Below are positions 56,615 to 64,000 of a stretch of 64,000 bases of DNA, in pieces. The notes beneath the pieces were generated by a model. That model was not told the DNA's origin, did not search any database, and worked only from the letters and a program-made list of their open reading frames with translations. The stretch lies in contig NC_039515.1 of NCBI RefSeq assembly GCF_003672135.1, positions 6,634,001-6,698,000 of the forward strand, read 5' to 3'. Origin of the DNA: Ooceraea biroi. Taxonomy: Eukaryota; Arthropoda; Insecta; Hymenoptera; Formicidae. The position numbers and the translations under genes are program-made. Within the stretch, counting starts at the first letter, position 1; each line of letters begins with the position of its first letter.

Positions 56615-59600
56615 TTAGGGGTGTGATTTAGTTTTGAGGGTATTTTTGCTCAAAAACGCATGTATTTAAATATGATAATGAATGAATACCTTAATCAAAA
56701 TATTTTCCTTCGTTTTCTAGAACTTTTTCCCATCTTTCTGGCAACAGATGGATTCCACCACGATAAAATGACTCTTCTTTTCAGTCGATCCATTCGTCGA
56801 CGAATTTTCGCACTTCTTCCAAATTATGAAAGTGTGTATCCTCTAAAGCGTGTTGCATCGACCGGAACAAATAATAATCGCATGGAGAATACGCGGGGTG
56901 CGGTAAGACTTCCCATTCAGGCTCTAATAGTGCTTGTTTCACCGATAACGCAACGTGAGGTCGAGCGTTGTCACGAAGAAGAATCACTTTCCGTCGTTTA
57001 CTCGCAATTGGTGGTCGTTTTTGGTCCAATGCTTGCTTCAACTTGTACAATTGGTGTCGATAACGATCAGCCGTGACAGTCGCGTGCGGATTTAACAGCT
57101 CATAGTACACTATCCCACCAAATACAGAGCATTACTTTTCAACCGTGAATATTGCGTCTCGGAGTGGATGTTGATGGTTCGCCTGGATCCACCCATGATT
57201 TTCTGCGTTTCGGATTATCAAAACAGATCCACTTTTCATCCCCAGTAACAATCCGAGACAAAGGACTCTTCTTTTTTTGCCTGGCGATCAACGAAATGCA
57301 AATGTTCAACCGGTTCGCAATCGCACTTTCCGATAATTGATGTCGAACCCATTTCCCTTCTTTCTGAATTTTTCCCATTTCATATAAATGTTTGGTAACT
57401 GTTGTACGATCAACATTTAATGCTCTGGCAAGAGATGGATTCCACCACGATAAAATGACTCTTCTTTTCAGTCGATCCATTCGTCGACGAATTTTCGTAC
57501 TTCTTCCAAATTATGAAAGTGTGTATCCTCTAAAGCGTGTTGCATCGACCGGAACAAATAATACTCGCATGGAGAATACGCGGGGTGCGGTGAGACTTCC
57601 CATTCAGGCTCTAATAGTGCTTGTTTCACTGATAACGCAACGTGAGGTCGAGCGTTGTCACGAAGAAGAATCACTTTCCGTCGTTTACTCGCAATTGGTG
57701 GTCGTTTTTGGTCCAATGCTTGCTTCGACTTGTACAATTGGTGTCGATAACGATCAGCCGTGACAGTCTCGTGCGGATTTAACAGCTCATAGTACACTAT
57801 CCCACCAAATACAGAGCATTACTTTTCAACCGTGAATATTGCGTCTCGGAGTGGATGTTGATGGTTCGCCTGGATCCACCCATGATTTTCTGCGTTTCGG
57901 ATTATCAAAATAGATCCACTTTTCATCCCCAGTAACAATCCGAGACAAAGGACTCTTCTTTTTTTGCCTGGCGATCAACGAAATGCAAATGTTCAACCGG
58001 TTCGCAATCGCACTTTCCGATAATTGATGTCGAACCCATTTCCCTTCTTTCTGAATTTTTCCCATTTCATATAAATGTTTGGTAACTGTTGTACGATCAA
58101 CATTTAATGCTCTGGCAAGAGATGGATTCCACCACGATAAAATGACTCTTCTTTTGAGTCGATCCATTCGTCGACGAATTTTCGCGCTTCTTCGAAATTA
58201 TGAAAGTGTGTATCCTCTAAAGCGTGTTGCATCGACCGGAACAAATAATAATCGCATGGAGAATACGCGGGGTGCGGTAAGACTTCCCATTCAGGCTCTA
58301 ATAGTGCTTGTTTCACCGATAACGCAACGTCAGGTCGAGCGTTGTCACGAAGAAGAATCACTTTCCGTCGTTTACTCGCAATTGGTGGTCGTTTTTGGTC
58401 CAATGCTTGCTTCGACTTGTACAATTGGTGTCGATAACGATCAGCCGTGACAGTCTCGTGCGGATTTAACAGCTCATAGTACACTATCCCACCAAATACA
58501 GAGCATTACTTTTGAACCGCGAATATTGCGTCTCGGAGTGGATGTTGATGGTTCGCCTGGATCCACCCATGATTTTCTGCGTTTCGGATTATCAAAATAG
58601 ATCCACTTTTCATCCCCAGTAACAATCCGAGACAAAGGACTCTTCTTTTTTTGCCTGGCGATCAACGAAATGCAAATGTTCAACCGGTTCGCAATCGCAC
58701 TTTCCGATAATTGATGTCGAACCCATTTCCCTTCTTTCTGAATTTTTCCCATTTCATATAAATGTTTGGTAACTGTTGTACGATCAACATTTAATGCTCT
58801 GGCAAGAGATGGATTCCACCACGATAAAATGACTCTTCTTTTGAGTCGATCCATTCGTCGACGAATTTTCGCGCTTCTTCGAAATTATGAAAGTGTGTAT
58901 CCTCTAAAGCGTGTTGCATCGACCGGAACAAATAATAATCGCATGGAGAATACGCGGGGTGCGGTAAGACTTCCCATTCAGGCTCTAATAGTGCTTGTTT
59001 CACCGATAACGCAACGTCAGGTCGAGCGTTGTCACGAAGAAGAATCACTTTCCGTCGTTTACTCGCAATTGGTGGTCGTTTTTGGTCCAATGCTTGCTTC
59101 GACTTGTACAATTGGTGTCGATAACGATCAGCCGTGACAGTCTCGTGCGGATTTAACAGCTCATAGTACACTATCCCACCAAATACAGAGCATTACTTTT
59201 CAACCGTGAATATTGCGTCTCGGAGTGGATGTTGATGGTTCGCCTGGATCCACCCATGATTTTCTGCGTTTCGGATTATCAAAATAGATCCACTTTTCAT
59301 CCCCAGTAACAATCCGAGACAAAGGACTCTTCTTTTTTTGCCTGGCGATCAACGAAATGCAAAATGTTCAAATGGCACTTTCCGATAATTGATGTCGAAC
59401 CCATTTCCCTTCTTTCTGAATTTTTCCCATTTCATGTAAACGTTTGGTAACTGTTGTACGATCAACATTTAATGCTCTGGCAAGAGATGGATTCCACCAC
59501 GATAAAATGACTCTTCTTTTGAGTCGATCCATTCGTCGACGAATTTTCGTACTTCTTCCAAATTATGAAAGTGTGTATCCTCTAAAGCGTGTTGCATCGA

Positions 59601-60605
59601 CCGGAACAAATAATAATCGCATGGAGAATACGCGGGGTGCGGTAAGACTTCCCATTCAGGCTCTAATAGTGCTTGTTTCACCGATAACGCAACGTCAGGT
59701 CGAGCGTTGTCACGAAGAAGAATCACTTTCCGTCGTTTACTCGCAATTGGTGGTCGTTTTTGGTCCAATGCTTGCTTCGACTTGTACAATTGGTGTCGAT
59801 AACGATCAGCCGTGACAGTCTCGTGCGGATTTAACAGCTCATAGTACACTATCCCACCAAATACAGAGCATTACTTTTGAACCGCGAATATTGCGTCTCG
59901 GAGTGGATGTTGATGGTTCGCCTGGATCCACCCATGATTTTCTGCGTTTCGGATTATCAAAATAGATCCACTTTTCATCCCCAGTAACAATCCGAGACAA
60001 AGGACTCTTCTTTTTTTGCCTGGCGATCAACGAAATGCAAATGTTCAACCGGTTCGCAATCGCACTTTCCGATAATTGATGTCGAACCCATTTCCCTTCT
60101 TTCTGAATTTTTCCCATTTCATGTAAACGTTTGGTAACTGTTGTACGATCAACATTTAATGCTCTGGCAAGTTCTGAAGTGGATTGTGTTGGATTTTCGT
60201 CCAATAATGCTTGCAAATCTGCATTCTCAAGCTTTCTTGGTTGTCCCGAGCGTTCTTTGTCCTTCACATCAGTATGACCACTTTTAAAGCGTCTAAACCA
60301 GTATTCACGCGTCTTAATTGATGGGGCAGAATCACCATAAGTTTCGACAAGAATTCTATAACCGTCAGCCGCAGTTTTCTTTTGATTAAAAAACAAAAGC
60401 AACGCATGTCGAAAATGCTGTTTCGGAAGTTGCATTTTTACGATGATATAAACACGACTGTTATTGCATCTATTGCTATAATGCTACTAAATGTCATGGA
60501 TAATGTCAAGACTGTAAGAAACAACAGTTATCGGAAACAGCTATTGGAACAAACTGACACTACAGCCATCTGTTGCAAAACCTCAAAACTAAATCACACT
60601 CCTAA
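56615..60605 (-). mobile_element. Internally expanded mariner, copy 3 (4.0 kb)
   Basis: Ends TTAGGGGTGTGATTTAGTTT (left) and TTAGGAGTGTGATTTAGTTT (right, inverted). TA flanks lie at 56613-56614 and 60606-60607. On the minus strand the first 198 codons from 60435 are intact: QLPKQHFRHALLLFFNQKKT, both helix-turn-helix regions, and VTGDEKWIYFDN. The frame then breaks after CIWWDSVL as in the other copies. YYELLNPHETVTADRYRHQL is repeated five times. The true C-terminus, after the last unit, lies near 56690-56737. Confidence 0.93.
56737..60170 (-). repeat. Five tandem copies of the mariner segment, copy 3
   Basis: TCTGGCAA (reverse of TTGCCAGA) occurs at 56737, 57424, 58111, 58798, 59476 and 60163, giving units of 687, 687, 687, 678 and 687 bases. 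The units are closer to each other than in the other two elements, as expected of recent amplification. The 678-base unit has the deletion around AAAATGTTCAAATGGCAC. Confidence 0.93.
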
Positions 60606-60607
60606 TA

Positions 60608-61370
60608 AATATCATTGCCCAATTGAAAACAATCATCTATTATAATTCGATTCGCTTTATTAAGTTTCTGGAGAAGTTTCAGTAATAGACTTTGTAAAAA
60701 TATTTTAAAAGAATAACAAATAATTTCTTACTATTAATTTTCATAAAAGTACTTTAATTAGATTCAATGGATGATAGAATTGAAGAAATTAAAATGAGAC
60801 TTGATGCAATTAGAAAACATTTGAATTAGAAAAACACGAGAACATACTTCTTTAGCGAATTGCCAGTGATGAGGAAATAAATATATACAAGGTTTTTCTA
60901 GCATTGTCCTATAACAATTGTGCGTAGTATTACATAAATAACGATGATGAGTCATCTAAAGAAAGTGAAAAGTATTGTACATCTCGCGTAAAACTTTAAC
61001 TTCTTAAGAGCCCTGTCTCCAGAGTACTTCCAAAGGGTTTAAAAATGTAGTACAATGGCTCTCACCGTCGAAATATTTGATGCTATTAGAACTAAAGTTG
61101 CGATGTCGAAGACCCTCGAAAGTTACAGGGAAGAGGAAGGAGCGAAAGAGTATCGATTTCTCCCCCTAATAACGATAAGATCCGTACTCCGATACTGAAC
61201 GTCTTCGACATCAATATTTTAGCTTCTATATTACCAGGTGTGTGTTGGTATCGGTGAGACATCCCGGACCGGAAGGCCCGATCCTCCCGGAGTCCGGCTT
61301 TCAAGCAGCATCATTCACAGAGACGCCCCAAGGGAGATCTAGAGGACACGTTGCTCTTGTATTTTCGCAG
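60608..61370 (+). other. 3' end of intron H-I
   Basis: AT-rich to 61200, then GC-richer up to the exon I acceptor. No gene supported. Confidence 0.5.
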
Positions 61371-61609
61371 GTCCACCAAGAGCGAGAAGATGTACCCGTC
61401 GATGCTGGCGCGCGGCAGCGGCGCCTCGTCGTCGGTGGGCGAGGAGGTCGGGATTGGCATGGGAGTCGGAGTGGAACCGTATTATAGCGTGCCCGTGGGA
61501 TCGGCGGGATGTGCCGGCCAGCACTGGTCCCAGCCGACGTCACCGACACCCACTCACACTTCCAGGCAGCCACCGAACTTGTACCAGCATGTGCACAAGG
61601 ACGACGACA
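61371..61609 (+). CDS. sick: Neuron navigator (sickie/NAV2) internal exon I
   Basis: The acceptor is TTGTATTTTCGCAG and the donor is GACA|GTGAGT. The first base completes the arginine codon from exon H; the exon leaves one base over. The peptide reads RSTKSEKMYPSMLARGSGAS, then a Val/Gly-rich stretch, then QPTSPTPTHTSRQPPNLYQH and VHKDDD. RSTKSEKMYPSML is a hallmark of the family. No further exon is visible before 64000, so the coiled coil and C-terminal AAA+ ATPase domain must be encoded downstream of the window. Confidence 0.88.
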
Positions 61610-61733
61610 GTGAGTATCACGTTCATCGACTGCAAAAGAGTTTGATGTCTCTCGAGAATTTAAAACAGTTGATTGAAATGAAATAATAATATATAATAAT
61701 AATTTAAGAAAGGAAATTGCGTATTTAATAATA

Positions 61734-62482
61734 TCAGGTTGGTCAAAAAGTCTTTTCGTATTTTGAGGCGCTCTACTTTGCGCGCCTGCATTCAAAGCAA
61801 ACCATGAAAGGGAGGGGAAAGGGTGATTGTTTTAAATTCACCTAACCTCGCTGTACAAACTGTTGCAGACGTAGAGCGCCTGTGAGCTATTGTGAGGTTA
61901 TAAACAAATCGCAAAATGGAGCTTTCAAAACAGCAAGTTAGGCCAATTTTGTTGTATGAGTGTAAAAGGGGCACGAATGCGTCTCAAACCCATCGAAATT
62001 TATGTGAAGTTTTTGGACAAGATGTGATTACCGTTAGGTCATGCCAATTTTGGTTTGAAAAATTTCGAAGTGGTGATTTTAACCTGGAGGATGAGCCCAG
62101 GTCCGGAAGGCCTTCGGTCATCGACAAAGCGCGCTTGCGAAGCAGAGTCAAAGAAACTCCGGATATTACCACTCGCGAGCTCGAGGCAGAATTCGGAGTA
62201 TCTCACGGAACCATCATCAACAGCCTCCACCAACTTGGCTTTGTGTCAAAATTGAACAAGTGGGTACCGCATGCATTGAGCGAGAGGAATAAGCTTGATC
62301 GCATCCCCAAGTGCGTTACACTACTCAACCGACATCGCAACGAACCTTTTCTTGATCGATTAATTACGTGCGACGAAAAATGGATCTTTTATGATAATGT
62401 GGTACGAAAACGAAGTTGGTGCGAGTCCGGAAGTTCAGCTCAGAGGACTTCAAAGCGGAATATCCACGGGCAGAAGATCATG
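61734..62482 (+). mobile_element. Mariner element, 5' part, interrupted by a fold-back insertion
   Basis: The left end is TCAGGTTGGTCAAAAAGTCT after a TA at 61732-61733. About 750 bases are present up to the TTAA at 62483. The remainder would lie beyond the inserted composite and outside the window. Confidence 0.88.
61916..62482 (+). pseudogene. Mariner transposase, disrupted by element A
   Basis: 189 codons open from MELSKQQVRPILLYECKRGT. The helix-turn-helix regions (CQFWFEKFRSGDFNLEDEPR; ITTRELEAEFGVSHGTIINS) and the first catalytic aspartate (LITCDEKWIFYDN) are present. The frame runs into element A right after RNIHGQKIML. The upstream part shows no lesion, so the insertion may be what killed this copy. 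The sequence differs clearly from the other mariners here. Confidence 0.88.
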
Positions 62483-63206
62483 TTAAGGGGGGGCCTGCTT
62501 TAGAACGTTGAAAATAAGGTATAATTTTACGAATTTTTTTGGAGAAACTATACAGCGGATCATTATAAAACTTTTATGCATTTATTAGTACATGTTTAAA
62601 GATAAAAAAATTATTTTTTTATTTGAATATATGCCTGTAGAGGTCGTCCTGGAGGCGTCTTAGTGCAGCCGGCATTGTAAATTGGTGAGCATTCTCCTGC
62701 CACCAAATTTCATCCAAACTGAAAAATTGAAATATTTTCTCGTTATTTATGAATTCCCATCGTCGATGAACCTTTAATATTCATAAAAACATTAAGTTAA
62801 ACAATTATTTTTGCATGAAAAAGTTCAAAAACTTTGCCTAAAAATCGTACTTTTGTGTTCTAAGCTCCACCATTTTGGCACTTTTCAACTTTTTTCTTCT
62901 CTCTTTGGTTCATCGACGATGGGAACTCATAAATAACGAGAACATATTTCAATTTTTCAGTTTAGACGAAATTGGAAGGCAGGAGAATGCTCACCAATTT
63001 GCAATGTCGGCGACGCGGCTGCACTAAGCCTTCTCCAGGACGACCTCTACAAGCGATATATTCAAATCGAAAAATAATTTTTTTATCTTTAAACATGTAC
63101 TAATAAATGCATCAAAGTTTTATAATGATCCGCTGTATAGTTTCTCCAAAAACAATTCGTAAAATATACCTTATTTTCAGCGTTCTAAAACAGGCTCCCC
63201 CCTTAA
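62483..63206 (+). mobile_element. Fold-back element A, left member of a third composite
   Basis: 724 bases between TTAA sites, inserted in a mariner transposase frame. The right end has the left-member variant CTAAAACAGG. The first bases lack AG (TTAAGGGGGGGCCTGC). Confidence 0.88.
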
Positions 63207-63575
63207 GGGCATGCTGGAGTTGCTAGTGAACTATTTTTTCACTATAGCGATGGTAATTGCAGTTTCGACAATTCTCTTCATTGCTTGTGCAGAATAAAAA
63301 ATCCTTTTCCACAAATGAAGTATAGATAGAAAGAAAGTCCGCTCTACAGGACTTTATACTCAAAATGGCAAAAAGTTAAAAACTTGAATTTGTCTTTTCT
63401 AACTTTGTTCCATTTTGAATATAAAGTCCTGTAGAGCGGACTTTCTTTCTATCTATACTTCATTTGTGGAAAAGGATTTTTTATTCTGCACAAGCAATAA
63501 AGAGAATTTTCGAAACTGCAATTACCATCGCTATAGTAAAAAAATAGTTCACTAGCAACTCCAGCATCCCCTTAA
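63203..63575 (+). mobile_element. Fold-back element B in the third composite
   Basis: 373 bases, TTAA to TTAA, between two A elements as elsewhere. Confidence 0.88.
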
Positions 63576-64000
63576 GGGGGGAGCCTGCTTTAGAACGTTG
63601 AAAATAAGGTATAATTTTACGAATTTTTTGGAGAAACTATACAGCGGATCATTATAAAACTTTGATGCATTTATTAGTACATGTTTAAAGATAAAAAAAT
63701 TATTTTTTTATTTGAATATATCGCCTGTAGAGGTCGTCCTGGAGGCATTTTAGTGCAGCTGGCATTGTAAATTGGTGAGCATTCTCCTGCCTCCAAATTT
63801 CATCCAAACTGAAAAATTGAAATATTTTCTCGTTATTTATGAATTCCCATCGTCGATGAACCTTTAATATTCATAAAAACATTAAGTTAAACAATTATTT
63901 TTGCATGAAAAAGTTCAAAAACTTTGCCTAAAAATCGTACTTTTGTGTTCTAAGCTCCACTATTTTGGCACTTTTCAACTTTTTTCTTCTCTCTTTGGTT
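63572..64000 (+). mobile_element. Fold-back element A, right member, cut by the window end
   Basis: The first 429 bases of an A element. It has AGTACATGTTTAAAG, not the ACGTG variant of the other right members. Confidence 0.85.

Noticed and set aside
61201..61370. An extra navigator exon just before exon I
   Set aside because: A possible ACCAG acceptor near 61220 exists, but exons H and I already join in phase with the known RSNSIR-RSTKSEK junction, leaving no room for an insertion.
1..64000. CRISPR arrays, tRNA genes, operons, bacterial regulatory sites
   Set aside because: The window is eukaryotic. The tandem repeats are transposon-derived, and I could not find a convincing tRNA fold by eye.

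Overview
The window is insect nuclear DNA, most likely from an ant or another hymenopteran. The evidence is the spliced gene with GT-AG introns, many mariner-family transposons, TTAA-flanked fold-back elements, CCTAACC/GGTTAGG-rich patches and CpG-rich islands in AT-rich introns. The species cannot be fixed from sequence alone.

I recognise one host gene. Nine exons on the + strand, at about 14.3-17.2 kb, 34.0-34.3 kb and 51.2-61.6 kb, encode the serine-rich middle of the insect neuron navigator orthologue (sickie/NAV2). They join in a continuous reading frame of about 1,268 codons, with matching phases at all eight junctions. The 5' exons (calponin-homology region) and 3' exons (coiled coil and AAA+ ATPase) must lie outside the window. 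The rest of the window is introns, or the flank 5' of the first visible exon.

Layout. 1-13.0 kb: a very large inverted duplication (arms 1-3648 and 9364-13008). Each arm carries a fold-back element and a dead mariner, and the inner boundary sits on an odd homopolymer block. The spacer holds a composite A-B-A fold-back element. 13.05-13.95 kb: a fold-back transposon with an 8-bp target duplication. 14.3-17.2 kb: exons A-C. 17.2-33.9 kb: one 16.8-kb intron with four mariner insertions; one has a structurally intact transposase and one is internally expanded. 34.0-34.3 kb: exon D. 34.4-39.5 kb: a tandem array of fold-back elements with a 1,092-bp period. 42.6-45.9 kb: a second internally expanded mariner. 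49.4-50.6 kb: a dead mariner identical in design to the one at 27.7-29.0 kb. 51.2-55.0 kb: exons E-H, with a 1.46-kb fold-back element between F and G. 56.6-60.6 kb: a third expanded mariner. 61.4-61.6 kb: exon I. 61.7-64.0 kb: a mariner broken by another composite A-B-A element.

The most unusual features are three. First, two TTAA fold-back families travel as an A-B-A composite, which at one locus expanded to A-B-A-B-A-B-A-B-A; the hybrid copies carry the marks expected of unequal crossover. Second, one mariner family carries 4, 4 and 5 tandem copies of a ~0.68-kb transposase segment at three loci, with every junction at the same 8-bp microhomology. Third, there is the 3.65-kb-arm inverted duplication. 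All readings come from inspection by eye. No alignment or database search was run.
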